64,000 nt of DNA. Origin: Brevibacterium epidermidis NBRC 14811 (lineage in GTDB: Bacteria; Actinomycetota; Actinomycetes; Actinomycetales; Brevibacteriaceae). The position numbers and the translations under genes were made by a program. The notes beneath the pieces were generated by a model. The model was not told where the DNA came from. It searched no databases and saw only the letters and a program-made list of their open reading frames with translations. The stretch is taken from contig NZ_BCSJ01000003.1 in the NCBI RefSeq assembly GCF_001570805.1, positions 496,001 through 560,000 on the forward strand. The letters are read 5' to 3'. This document shows, one piece after another, positions 8,174 through 16,710 of this stretch. The stretch's first letter is position 1; each line of letters starts with the position of its first letter.

Positions 8174-10297
8174 ATGAAGTTGCGCACGAAGAGCTGGCTG
8201 GCGGTCACCGCCACGGCCGGTCTGGTCCTCGGCGGGGTGAGCCCGGCATTGGCGGCGGGCACCGCCGGACCGACAGAACACACCGATATGGGCGTCAACG
8301 GTGACGCCGTGATGGAGCATCTGCAGAAGATCTCCGATATCTCCACCAAGCACGCGGACGAAGGTCACCGTGCGCTGGGCACGCCCGGCTACGAAGAAGC
8401 CGTGGAATACGTCGAATCCACCCTCGAGGCGACCGGAGCGTTCGACGTGAAGCGTCAGGCCTTCGACGTCGAGAGCCAGGACTTCGGCACCGTCGACGTC
8501 AAGGTCGACGGAGAAGAGGTCAAGGTCACGACCGCCGAATACACCGAGGGTACGACCGAGCCTTTGACCGATCTGCCCGTCGTGTTGCCGGTCGATGACG
8601 ACAACAGCGACTTCGCCGGCGGACAGCTCGGCTGCCAGGCCAGCGACTACGATGACAGCGCCGAAGGGGCGCTCGTACTCGTGTCCCGCGGCGAATGCGC
8701 CTTCGGTGACAAGACCAAGGCCGCCACCGAAGCCGGTGCCGCGGCGGTCATCATCTACAACAACGATGAAGCCAACCCCGACGAAGAGCTCAACGCCACC
8801 CTCGGCGGTCGCATGGAGGGCAGCGCCCCGACGGTGACGGTCACCTACAACGTCGGCACTGACCTCCTTGACAAGGTCGAAGCCGCAGGCACCGAAGCCG
8901 GCGACCAGGGCGGAAAGCAGTCGGCAGGCGAGGCTGGACTCGGCCAGGGAGCCGACAAGGCCGATCAGGCTGGCGAGGCTGACAAGGCCGAGGCTCAGGC
9001 CGCAGCCGCTCTGACCGCTGACTTCACTCTCGAGACCGAATTCGTCACCGAGACGACCTGGAACGTCATCGCCGAAACCAAGGCCGGCGACCACGACAAT
9101 GTCCAGATGTTCGGCGCCCACCTCGACGGTGTCGAGGAAGGCCCGGGCGTCAACGACAACGGCTCCGGAACTGCTGCACTGCTGGCCTCCGCCGAGGCGC
9201 TCGCCAAGCAGCCGACCGAGGTCGACAACGCCATCCGCTTCGGCTGGTGGGGTGCTGAAGAAGTCGGACTCGTCGGATCGACGGAGTACGTCGCCAGCCT
9301 CGACGATGCCGAACTGGGCAAGATCAAGTCGTACATGAACTTCGACATGATCGGCTCCGACAACTACATCGTCGGCACGCTCGACTCCGACGGCTCCGAT
9401 GTGCCGATCCCGGACGGTGTCAACGTTCCCGAAGGCTCGGCCGAGCTCGAGAAGATCTTCACCGACTACTTCGCTGATATCGATCAGCCCAACGTCGGCA
9501 CCGACTTCTCCGGACGCTCGGACTACCAGGCGTTCATCGACAACGGCATCCCGGCCAGCGGCCTGTTCTCCGGAGCAGACGGCACCAAGACGGCTGAAGA
9601 AGCAGAGATGTTCGGCGGCACCGTCGGCGAGAAGCACGATACGAACTACCACCAGGCCACCGACACGATCGAGAACGTGAGCAAGGAGTCCATCGACATC
9701 TTCGCTCCCGCCATCGGCTTCTCCGTCCACACCTTGGCCTACGACCTGACCGACGCCCCGACGGATCCGCCGACCGATCCGACGACTCCGCCCACGGATC
9801 CCACCGATCCGCCCACGGAGACGCCGACCGACAAGCCGGCCGAACGGGCGCTGAACATCGATCCGAAGACGATCGAGGCACCTGACTTCGTCAGCGAAAA
9901 GGGAGTCCAGGTCTCGGCCACCGGCTGCACCGCGGATACCACTGCGACGATGACGGTGACCCCGGACAACGGAAAGATCGAGACGTTCGAGCAGACCGCG
10001 ACCGTCGATGAAGACGGCACTGCCCGCTTCGGAGTCCGCGGACTCGACGCCTCGATGGTCGACAGCTACATCGGCACCTACCAGGTGTCCGTCGACTGCG
10101 AAGGCGGAGATCCGATGACCGGTTCCTTCGAGGTCGTCGCCGAAGGCGAAGGCCCCGGAGCAGGAGACGGCGGTGACGGTGGCGGCGGAGATCTTCCGCG
10201 CACCGGTAATGAAGCCCTGCCGCTGATTCTGTCGGCTGGAGCGCTCATCGCGCTCGGTCTGGCGATGACTCTGGGTTCACGCCGCCGCCGCAGCTGA
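8174..10297 (+). CDS. LPXTG-anchored M28 aminopeptidase with PA domain
   Basis: Secreted, cell-wall-anchored zinc peptidase of 707 aa. A Sec signal peptide (about residues 1-27, ending ALA) is followed by the N-terminal part of an M28 domain. A PA domain (about 130-240) comes next, then an Ala/Gly/Glu-rich insertion (about 240-280) and the catalytic core. Zinc-ligand motifs are HLDG (about 316), GAEEVG (about 360), NFDMIG (about 391) and NYHQATD (about 492). A Pro/Thr repeat linker leads to a small Ig-like domain, then LPRTG at 674-678, a hydrophobic helix and a RRRRS tail, a complete sortase signal. Start chosen at ATG 8174 because GAAAGG and the signal peptide begin there. Substrate is probably peptides for nutrition; this is inferred. 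Confidence 0.88.
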   Translation: MKLRTKSWLAVTATAGLVLGGVSPALAAGTAGPTEHTDMGVNGDAVMEHLQKISDISTKHADEGHRALGTPGYEEAVEYVESTLEATGAFDVKRQAFDVESQDFGTVDVKVDGEEVKVTTAEYTEGTTEPLTDLPVVLPVDDDNSDFAGGQLGCQASDYDDSAEGALVLVSRGECAFGDKTKAATEAGAAAVIIYNNDEANPDEELNATLGGRMEGSAPTVTVTYNVGTDLLDKVEAAGTEAGDQGGKQSAGEAGLGQGADKADQAGEADKAEAQAAAALTADFTLETEFVTETTWNVIAETKAGDHDNVQMFGAHLDGVEEGPGVNDNGSGTAALLASAEALAKQPTEVDNAIRFGWWGAEEVGLVGSTEYVASLDDAELGKIKSYMNFDMIGSDNYIVGTLDSDGSDVPIPDGVNVPEGSAELEKIFTDYFADIDQPNVGTDFSGRSDYQAFIDNGIPASGLFSGADGTKTAEEAEMFGGTVGEKHDTNYHQATDTIENVSKESIDIFAPAIGFSVHTLAYDLTDAPTDPPTDPTTPPTDPTDPPTETPTDKPAERALNIDPKTIEAPDFVSEKGVQVSATGCTADTTATMTVTPDNGKIETFEQTATVDEDGTARFGVRGLDASMVDSYIGTYQVSVDCEGGDPMTGSFEVVAEGEGPGAGDGGDGGGGDLPRTGNEALPLILSAGALIALGLAMTLGSRRRRS

Positions 10298-10332
10298 GCG
10301 GCAGCCGAGACGACGTGCCCTGAGCGGCACGG

Positions 10333-10386
10333 ACGGCCCGACGTGGGCCGGTGACTGGAGACGGTCGCCGGCCCGCGTCGGGCCGT
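10333..10386 (+). terminator. Terminator hairpin after the M28 peptidase
   Basis: A 19-bp stem with one mismatch (ACGGCCCGACGTGGGCCGG and partner) and a 16-base loop, followed by TCTCGTC. It lies 36 bp after the stop. Confidence 0.7.
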
Positions 10387-10534
10387 TCTCGTCCGCGATG
10401 ATGACGATGGCCGCGGTTCGAATCCGGCACCGATGACGCAGCTGAGTCTGCCCTGAACCAGATCTGAGATCGAGCGACTCACCTGGCGGCGCTCCTCAGG
10501 GGGTGTTCACCTTGTCCGGGCACAATGGTCTTCT

Positions 10535-10996
10535 GTGACTCCCAAACGCTTTTTCACATTCTTCGCCATCGCCGAGACCGTCACCTGGACTCTGCTGCTG
10601 ATCGGCATGTTCCTCAAATACGTCACCCACACCACCGAGGTGGGAGTGCGGATCGGCGGAGGCATCCACGGCTTCATCTTCATCTGCTTCGTCATCGCCG
10701 TCATCGGCGTCGGCACCTCACAGCAGTGGAGCAAGCGTCGCATCGCCACGGGCCTCGCCTCGGCGATCATCCCCTACGCCACGATTCCGTTTGAGCGGTC
10801 GGTGGAGAAGACCGGCTCCCTCGAGGGCGACTGGGGTCTGGGCCGCAACGGCCGCACCCCGCAGACCTGGTTCGAGAAGCTCACCTCATGGTGCATCCGC
10901 TCGCCCTGGTTGGCGATCGGGCTGGGCATCATCTTCGTCGTCCTCGTCTTCTCGGGGCTGCTGCTGGCAGGCCCTCCCGGCGAATGGGGCAAGTGA
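10535..10996 (+). CDS. DUF3817 family membrane protein
   Basis: 153 aa with a DUF3817-like core: FFTFFAIAETVTWTLLLIGMF, the central GGIHGFIFICF, and a third segment ahead of a charged loop. A fourth helix lies near residues 125-146. Function is unknown; the family is widespread in Actinobacteria. The GTG start at 10535 follows a CACAAT box by eight bases with no Shine-Dalgarno, so the message is probably leaderless or nearly so. Monocistronic, with a strong terminator at 11084. Confidence 0.8.
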   Translation: MTPKRFFTFFAIAETVTWTLLLIGMFLKYVTHTTEVGVRIGGGIHGFIFICFVIAVIGVGTSQQWSKRRIATGLASAIIPYATIPFERSVEKTGSLEGDWGLGRNGRTPQTWFEKLTSWCIRSPWLAIGLGIIFVVLVFSGLLLAGPPGEWGK

Positions 10997-11083
10997 ACTG
11001 AAGTCCCACCTCGGCGAGGCAGGGAGCGTGCGCTCACCGCGCGGTCGACGAATGGATTGGCCGTCTCGGCGAAATGGGAACAG

Positions 11084-11121
11084 ACAGGGCGGGTTTCCTC
11101 ATCGGAGGAAATCCGCCCTGT
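11084..11121 (+). terminator. Terminator hairpin
   Basis: A 17-bp stem (ACAGGGCGGGTTTCCTC with one G-T wobble) and loop ATCG, between the DUF3817 and flotillin genes. Confidence 0.7.
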
Positions 11122-11207
11122 GCTGTGTCGGTGTCCTCGCCTAGGATGAAAGGGGCCGGCCGGCGATCGGTCGGTCGGCACATCCCACTGCGATGAAAGG
11201 CCCACTG

Positions 11208-12965
11208 ATGGACCTGCTCTTCGGCGCCGGCGGAATCGGCGTCCTCGTGATCATCATCCTGATCGCGCTGTTCGTGATCCTGCGCTCCTACAAGATCGCC
11301 TCACCGTCCGAAGCGCTCATCATCACCGGCCGCGGTGCGACGGGGTCATCGGGGACCGGGCGGATCGTCATCGGCGGGCGCTCGGTCGTCTATCCGATCG
11401 TGCAGAAGGCGTTCATCCTCTCGCTGTCCTCACGGCAGATCCAGGTCGAGATCGACGGCATCTCGAAGAACGGCATCGCGCTGCGTCTGCGCGGCGTCGC
11501 CCAGGTGAAGGTCGGCGGCACCGAGGATGACGTGCGCAAGGCCGCGCAGCGCTTCCTCGACCAGCAGGATCAGATCGACCACTATTCGAAGGAGATCCTC
11601 TCCGGTACGCTGCGCGCCGTGGTCGGCACGCTCACCGTCGAGCAGATCATTCAGGACCGCGCTTCCTTCGCCGCCCAGGTGCAGGAGGAGTCCGCGCATT
11701 CGATGAACAACCAGGGTCTGGTCATCGACACCTTCCAGATCTCCGCGGTCGAAGACGAAGGCAGCTACCTGCGCGACTGGGGTCGTCCGCAGGCCGCCGA
11801 GGTGGCGAAGAACGCCGCCATCGCCGAGGCGAATGCCTCCCGTGCCGCCGCCGTCGAGGAAGCGCAGCAGAACGAGGAGACTCAGAAGCAGCAGGCGCTG
11901 ACCGATCAGGCCATCGCCGAACAGCAGCAGCAATTGGCTCTGCGCCGTGCCGCACTGAAGGAAGAGGCCGATCAGCGCCAGGCGACCGCCGACAACGCCG
12001 GTCCGCTGGCGTCCGCGGCCGAGAAGCAGAAGCTGCTCGAACGTGATCGCGTCGTGGCGAAGGAAGCCGCAGAGCTGCGTGCCGAACAGCTCGATGCCGA
12101 AGTGCGTCGCCCGGCCGATGCCGAACGCTACCGGCAGCAGGCTGCCGCCGATGCCCGTGCTTACGAGATCGAGGCCCAAGGCCGCGCCGAGGCTGCCGCT
12201 GAGCTGCATCGTCGGTCGAAGGACGCCGAGGCGATCCGTCTCGAAGGTGAAGCTGAAGCCGACGCGATCCGTGCCCGCGGTGAGGCCGAAGCCGAGGCGC
12301 TGCGTGCACAGGCCGAGGCGTACAAACAGTTCAATGATGCGGCCGTGCTGTCGAAGGTGCTCGAAGTGCTGCCGACCGTGGCCGGCGAACTCGTCGCTCC
12401 GTATGCGAACATCAAGGACCTCTCGATCGTGTCCACCGATGGCGAGTCGAAGCTCGCGAACTCGGTGTCGAACAACCTCGCGCAGGTGCTCGAGGTGGTG
12501 CGGGGGACGACCGGCGTCGACCTCACCGACCTCGTGGCCAAGGCGAAGGACTCCGGGCCTGACGGCGGTGGCCCGACTGGCTCTGGCGGGTCAGTCGGAT
12601 CCGGACGGTCCTCTTCCGATGGTTCGTCTTCTGCTGGCTCGGGATCAGGCGAGGTCGTCGACGGCGTCATTGCCGATGGCCCGTCTTCGGGTTCGTCCGC
12701 AGGTTCATCTGCGGGGCCGCGATCGAACCGTTCCGGCTTCGATCCGAAGGCATTCCTCGACGACAGCGGCGTCGATCTCGATCGGATCGGCGACGAGGTG
12801 AAGAAGGCCACCGGCTTCGATGTGCAGTCCTATATCGATGAGGCCAAGCGCCGCCTCGACGAGGGCAGCTCAGCCGGTGGCGCTGGTGCGACTGGCACCG
12901 ATGCCGCCGATCGTCCCGAGGGAGATTCGGACAGCGACGAGGACGGAAAGAACCCCGAAGACTGA
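11208..12965 (+). CDS. Flotillin family (SPFH domain) protein
   Basis: Membrane scaffold protein of 585 aa. A single N-terminal membrane anchor (about residues 8-25) is followed by an SPFH/band-7 domain (about 28-190). A long Ala/Glu/Gln-rich coiled coil (about 195-375) contains the EA-rich repeats typical of flotillins. The C-terminal tail after about 440 is Ser/Gly-rich and ends acidic. The start at ATG 11208 is preferred because GAAAGG lies seven bases upstream; an ATG five codons earlier overlaps that site. Flotillins organise membrane microdomains; no NfeD partner is adjacent. Confidence 0.88.
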   Translation: MDLLFGAGGIGVLVIIILIALFVILRSYKIASPSEALIITGRGATGSSGTGRIVIGGRSVVYPIVQKAFILSLSSRQIQVEIDGISKNGIALRLRGVAQVKVGGTEDDVRKAAQRFLDQQDQIDHYSKEILSGTLRAVVGTLTVEQIIQDRASFAAQVQEESAHSMNNQGLVIDTFQISAVEDEGSYLRDWGRPQAAEVAKNAAIAEANASRAAAVEEAQQNEETQKQQALTDQAIAEQQQQLALRRAALKEEADQRQATADNAGPLASAAEKQKLLERDRVVAKEAAELRAEQLDAEVRRPADAERYRQQAAADARAYEIEAQGRAEAAAELHRRSKDAEAIRLEGEAEADAIRARGEAEAEALRAQAEAYKQFNDAAVLSKVLEVLPTVAGELVAPYANIKDLSIVSTDGESKLANSVSNNLAQVLEVVRGTTGVDLTDLVAKAKDSGPDGGGPTGSGGSVGSGRSSSDGSSSAGSGSGEVVDGVIADGPSSGSSAGSSAGPRSNRSGFDPKAFLDDSGVDLDRIGDEVKKATGFDVQSYIDEAKRRLDEGSSAGGAGATGTDAADRPEGDSDSDEDGKNPED

Positions 12966-13048
12966 CATCGCGGGCGCCGCGTGGGGCTTGTCTTCACGGC
13001 TTGTTTCCATGAGTCCCGCCCTCTCGAACGTCAACCACTCCCGCACGA

Positions 13049-13096
13049 ACGACAACAGCGGTCGCCGAGCACAGCCTCGGCGGCCGCTGTTGTCGT
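13049..13096 (+). terminator. Terminator hairpin after flotillin
   Basis: A 21-bp stem with one mismatch (left arm 13049-13069, right arm 13076-13096) and a six-base loop, 84 bp after the flotillin stop. Confidence 0.7.
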
Positions 13097-13134
13097 CCCC
13101 GCTGCGCCGGGTCGCCAGCACTCCGACATCTCAG

Positions 13135-13154
13135 ATGCATAAACACATGTGCAT
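13135..13154. promoter_or_regulatory. Candidate metal-regulator operator at the CDF promoter
   Basis: ATGCA and TGCAT flank the palindrome CACATGTG (13144-13151). The element covers the -35 region (TGCATA, 13136-13141) and spacer of a promoter whose -10 is TAATGT at 13159-13164 (17-bp spacing). The position suits repression by an ArsR-type zinc sensor. The match to any specific regulator is inference. Confidence 0.4.
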
Positions 13155-13183
13155 AGGTTAATGTTTTGAGAGAGGAGGTATCC

Positions 13184-14092
13184 ATGGCTCAGGATCATTC
13201 GCATAGTTCGGGTTCGAAGCGGCAGCTGAAGATCGTCTTCGGCATCGTCGCAGCGATCTTCGTCTTCCAGCTCATCGGATCTGTCCTCACCGGCAGTCTG
13301 GCCCTGCTCATCGACACCGGGCACAATGCCGTCGACCTCATCGGCATCGGTATCGCCCTCTTCGCAGCGACCTTGGTCAACAAGCCGTCCGGTGGGCAGA
13401 AGACGTGGGGGTTCCGGCGGGCAGAGGTGCTGGCTGCCGGAGCGCAGGCGACTCTTCTGCTCGGCCTCGGCGTCTACAGCCTCATTGAAGGCATCCGTCG
13501 GTTCTTCGTGCCGCCCGAGGTGCCTGGTCCGGGACTGCTGCTCTTCGGTGCCCTCGGACTTGTGGGCAACATCGTGTCCATCTTCATTCTCAGCTCGTCG
13601 AAGGAAGACTCTCTCAACCTCAAGGCGGCATTCCTCGAGGTCATCGCCGATGCGCTCGGTTCCGTGGCCGTGATCCTGGCAGCGCTGGCGATCTGGCTCT
13701 TCGGCTGGGAGCGCGCCGATGCGGTGGCGGCCCTCATCATCGCCGCACTCATCGTGCCCCGTGCGTTCGCGATCCTGCGCGAGACCGGGTCCATTCTGCT
13801 CGAGGTGGCACCGAAGGAGCTCGATCTGGACAAGGTCCGCGAACACCTCGAATCTGTCGAGCACGTCCAGCAGGTCCATGACCTCCACGTCACCCGCATC
13901 GACTCGAACCTGCCGGTGCTCACCGCACATGTGGTGCTCGCCGACGAATGCTTCTATGACGGGCATGCTCCGCGCATCCTCAAGGCCCTGCAGGAATGTC
14001 TGACCGAACATCACAAGATCGCGATCGAGCACTCGACCTTCCAATTCGACCGAGCCGAAGACGTCGCCGAGGAGACCCACACCCACGACTGA
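13184..14092 (+). CDS. Cation diffusion facilitator (CDF) metal exporter
   Basis: Zinc/cobalt-type efflux transporter of 302 aa. A short His-containing N-terminus (AQDHSHSSGS) leads into six membrane helices. HxxxD-type metal residues are seen as DTGHNAVD in helix 2 and EVIADALGS in helix 5. The C-terminal cytoplasmic domain (about 205-302) has the CDF ferredoxin-like pattern and ends TFQFDRAEDVAEETHTHD. ATG 13184 is chosen because GAGAGGAGG lies just upstream; a TTG six codons earlier is weaker. The dyad over its promoter suggests metal-dependent control. Confidence 0.9.
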   Translation: MAQDHSHSSGSKRQLKIVFGIVAAIFVFQLIGSVLTGSLALLIDTGHNAVDLIGIGIALFAATLVNKPSGGQKTWGFRRAEVLAAGAQATLLLGLGVYSLIEGIRRFFVPPEVPGPGLLLFGALGLVGNIVSIFILSSSKEDSLNLKAAFLEVIADALGSVAVILAALAIWLFGWERADAVAALIIAALIVPRAFAILRETGSILLEVAPKELDLDKVREHLESVEHVQQVHDLHVTRIDSNLPVLTAHVVLADECFYDGHAPRILKALQECLTEHHKIAIEHSTFQFDRAEDVAEETHTHD

Positions 14093-14175
14093 AGCGGGTG
14101 GCGGACAGTAGGTCGAGCCGGCGGCCGGGCACTTCGTACGACGACCGCCTCCTCAAGCGGACCAGCATACGCAAG

Positions 14176-14220
14176 GCGGCCCTCCCCGCGACGGTCGGTG
14201 ACCGGTGAAGGGAGGGCCGC
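14176..14220. terminator. Hairpin between convergent genes
   Basis: Perfect 11-bp stem (GCGGCCCTCCC) with a 23-base loop, between the CDF gene and the enolase-superfamily gene. Its right arm runs into a copy of the recurrent CGCCTCGGCG motif. Confidence 0.5.
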
Positions 14221-14236
14221 CTCGGCGAACTTTGAC

Positions 14237-15361
14237 CTACTGTCCGGGGAGGATCTCCACGGAATCCGTGCGGAAGCGTTCGAGCTTGGCCGGGTCGATC
14301 GAGACGCCGAAGCCGACGCCGGTGGGCACGTCGACCTTGCCGTCGTACATGACGATCTCCTCGGTGATGTCCTCGTGGAAGAACCGGTTCGACCCGGAGA
14401 TATCACCGGGCAGCGTGAAGCCCGGCAGCGAAGCCAAGGCCGCGTTCGCCGCCCGACCAAGCCCAGTCTCGACCATTCCGCCGTGCCATACGGCGACACC
14501 GTGAGCGGCGGCGAGATCGTGGATCTTCTTCGCCTCGATGAACCCTCCGACCCGTCCGGGTTTGATGTTGATCACCGAGGTGGCTCCGAGCATGATCGCG
14601 TCCGCTGCCGCCTCGGCGGAGACGATGGACTCGTCGAGGCACATCGGGGTGTCCATGAGCTTCGCGAGCTCCGCATGCTGGCGGATATCGGCCTCGCCGA
14701 GAGGCTGCTCGATGAGCAGGAGACCGAACTCATCGAGGCGGCGCAGGTGGGCGGCATCGACGAGGGTGTACGCAGCGTTCGCATCGACCTGGAAACCGAA
14801 GTCGTCGCCGAAGGCCTTGCGCACCGCGGCCACCGGGGCGATGTCCTTGCCGGGCTTGATCTTCAGCTTGATCCGGGCGTAGCCCTCTTCGAGGTAGCCG
14901 CCGATGACCTTGACGGTCTCCTCGACGGAATCCTGAATGCCCACCGAAACTCCTGAAGGCACGGAGTCGACCACTCCGCCGAGGTAGTCCTTGAACGACT
15001 GGTTGTTGAGCTTGAGCTGGGCCTCGATGACGGCCATCTCCAGCGCCGACTTCGCCATCGGGTGGCCGATGACATGACGCAGGTGCCAGCCGACGGTCTC
15101 CGCAGTGAGATTTTCGACGTCGAAGAGCAGCGGTGCCAGCCAGCGGCGAGTGACATCGATGCCGGCGGCCACATATTCGGAGGAGTAGAGCGGAGAGATC
15201 ATCGCCACGGACTCTCCCCACCCGGTGATCTCACCTTGCGGGGTGTCGAAGACAGCCTCGACGAGGTAGCAGTCCTTCTCCGTCTCCCGCATGAACGAGG
15301 TCTCGAACGGGGTGACGAGAGGAATCGAGACTTGGTGGAGGGTGACTGACTTGAGCTTCAT
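14237..15361 (-). CDS. Enolase-superfamily N-acylamino acid racemase / o-succinylbenzoate synthase
   Basis: Muconate-lactonizing subgroup member of the enolase superfamily, 374 aa. The N-terminal capping domain is followed by a barrel with the acid/base pair KLKIKPG (KxK). Metal ligands lie in QVDANAAYT, LIEQPLGE and LDESIV, and INIKPGRVGG carries the second base. The pattern fits the NSAR/OSBS family (class 2 MenC). Without other menaquinone genes nearby, menaquinone synthesis and N-acylamino acid racemisation cannot be told apart. The start at 15361 has GCAGGAG upstream; a longer frame from 15409 is less likely. Confidence 0.82.
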   Translation of the reverse strand: MKLKSVTLHQVSIPLVTPFETSFMRETEKDCYLVEAVFDTPQGEITGWGESVAMISPLYSSEYVAAGIDVTRRWLAPLLFDVENLTAETVGWHLRHVIGHPMAKSALEMAVIEAQLKLNNQSFKDYLGGVVDSVPSGVSVGIQDSVEETVKVIGGYLEEGYARIKLKIKPGKDIAPVAAVRKAFGDDFGFQVDANAAYTLVDAAHLRRLDEFGLLLIEQPLGEADIRQHAELAKLMDTPMCLDESIVSAEAAADAIMLGATSVINIKPGRVGGFIEAKKIHDLAAAHGVAVWHGGMVETGLGRAANAALASLPGFTLPGDISGSNRFFHEDITEEIVMYDGKVDVPTGVGFGVSIDPAKLERFRTDSVEILPGQ

Positions 15362-15534
15362 ATGCCGGGCTCCTGCTTTGCAACGGGGCGGATGGGTCTT
15401 CGCTTCCACCTTATGCCAGCGGTCCGCGAAGAGGCGGCGAGTATCGCGAATCAGGTCCGGAAGAACCCTGGAGCGGCGGACCGGCGATTGATAGTGTGAA
15501 CAAAAGTCTTCCTGTCAGCAAGGGGGCAACCGTC

Positions 15535-16545
15535 GTGAATGACCACCTGCGCACTTTCACCGCGCGCAGACAGTCCTGGTTCGGCCTCAAGCTGCCGGTC
15601 AAGACCGCCCTCGCACAACCTGCGCTCCACCCTCTGCTGCGAACGATCGCGCCCCGGATCAGAGGGCTGAAGATTGGTCGTCTCCCCGCCCCCATCGAAC
15701 TCACCGAAATCCGCGGGCGAGCGGGCGGAGCGGACTTCATCCTCGTCGAGCCGTTCCGCTGCGAGATCGCCAAGGAATTCTACTGGGGAAGGGGCAGACG
15801 CACCGAACCCGAAGACGCGTTCGCCCTCGACCTCATGGTCGCGCTCAGCGCCGATGCCGATGTCTTCCTCGACATCGGCGCCTACACCGGGGTCTTCACC
15901 ATGGCAGTCCTCGCCGCGAACGAGAATGTGCGCGCCCACGTCTTCGAGATCATCCCCGCCGTCGTCGCGGGTGTGGAGAAGAACGTCGAACGCAACGGCT
16001 TCAACAGCCGCGTGACCGTCCACCCGACCGGGGTAGGCAGCCCCGACACCTGGATGAAGGTGCCCATCGGGGACGGAGGATCGGCGCTGCCGTCGTTCTA
16101 CTCCTCCGATATGCGCTTCGACTCCGACGCCGAGGTGCGCTTCACCTCCCTCGACGCACTCCTGCCCGAGGTGCTGGCCGAGGCGTCGGAGCGAGATCCG
16201 CGGTTGCACGCCGGGGAAGGTGTACCTGACGTTTCAAGTCGGGGCGAGGCACCGCGCGTGACGGTGAAGATCGATGTCGAAGGCGGTGAGAACGACGTCT
16301 TCGCGCACGGACAGGACTTCCTCGCCGCGTTGCACCCGGACATCCTCTGCGAAGTCCTCGATGACCGCGCGAAACCACGCGAACTCATGGGCCACCTCGG
16401 CGAGCATGGCTATCGCTACTACCTCGTCGGCGAAGATCGACTGTACGCGCGGACGACGATTCGGCCGGATCCGCGCCTGCGTGACTGGCTGTTCACGCTG
16501 AAATCACCGGATCAGATGCGCGCGGCGGGCTACCCGGTCGACTGA
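15535..16545 (+). CDS. FkbM family SAM-dependent methyltransferase
   Basis: 336 aa. The SAM-binding glycine motif is FLDIGAYTGVFT at about residues 118-129, followed by an acidic residue at the end of strand 2 (HVFEIIP). The FkbM hallmark VKIDVEGGENDVF lies near residue 245, with an LCEVLDD segment after it. Members O-methylate sugars or polyketides; the target here is unknown. GTG 15535 is chosen because AAGGGGG lies just upstream. An in-frame GTG at 15496 would abut a GATAGT -10-like box and so would fall before the likely transcription start. Converges on the M20 peptidase gene. Confidence 0.78.
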   Translation: MNDHLRTFTARRQSWFGLKLPVKTALAQPALHPLLRTIAPRIRGLKIGRLPAPIELTEIRGRAGGADFILVEPFRCEIAKEFYWGRGRRTEPEDAFALDLMVALSADADVFLDIGAYTGVFTMAVLAANENVRAHVFEIIPAVVAGVEKNVERNGFNSRVTVHPTGVGSPDTWMKVPIGDGGSALPSFYSSDMRFDSDAEVRFTSLDALLPEVLAEASERDPRLHAGEGVPDVSSRGEAPRVTVKIDVEGGENDVFAHGQDFLAALHPDILCEVLDDRAKPRELMGHLGEHGYRYYLVGEDRLYARTTIRPDPRLRDWLFTLKSPDQMRAAGYPVD

Positions 16546-16559
16546 AGTCCTGCTGCCGA

Positions 16560-16623
16560 CAGTCAACTGTGCGCAGATTGCACATTTTCGGCTCGAAACT
16601 GGCAATCTGCGCACACTTAACTG
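16560..16623. repeat. Interspersed hairpin repeat, copy 1
   Basis: Inverted repeat with 22-base arms (13-bp perfect core GTGCGCAGATTGC, two mismatches outside it) and a 20-base loop. The right arm shares GGCAATCTGCGCACACTTA with the element at 63545. It lies between convergent genes, so it may also act as a terminator. Confidence 0.7.
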
Positions 16624-16710
16624 CGTAGGGGAGGCCCCGGCGCACTGTCGGCGTCTGGGAACTACGGCTGCGGACGGCGGCAGCGAAAGGCAGCAGCTCG
16701 CCGCTCCGCT

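Noticed and set aside
8096..9730. Long open frame antisense to the M28 peptidase
   Set aside because: It mirrors the codon bias of the peptidase gene, has no family similarity, and the sense frame has a complete signal peptide, zinc motifs and sortase signal.
9745..9840. Pro/Thr-coding tandem repeats that could look like a CRISPR or satellite
   Set aside because: They are in frame and encode the PTDPP-type wall-spanning linker of the LPXTG protein; there are no spacers of constant length.
10405..10440. GGTTCGAATCC, which resembles a tRNA T-loop
   Set aside because: Only three T-stem pairs form, there is no acceptor stem or anticodon arm upstream, and the preceding bases belong to the peptidase terminator.
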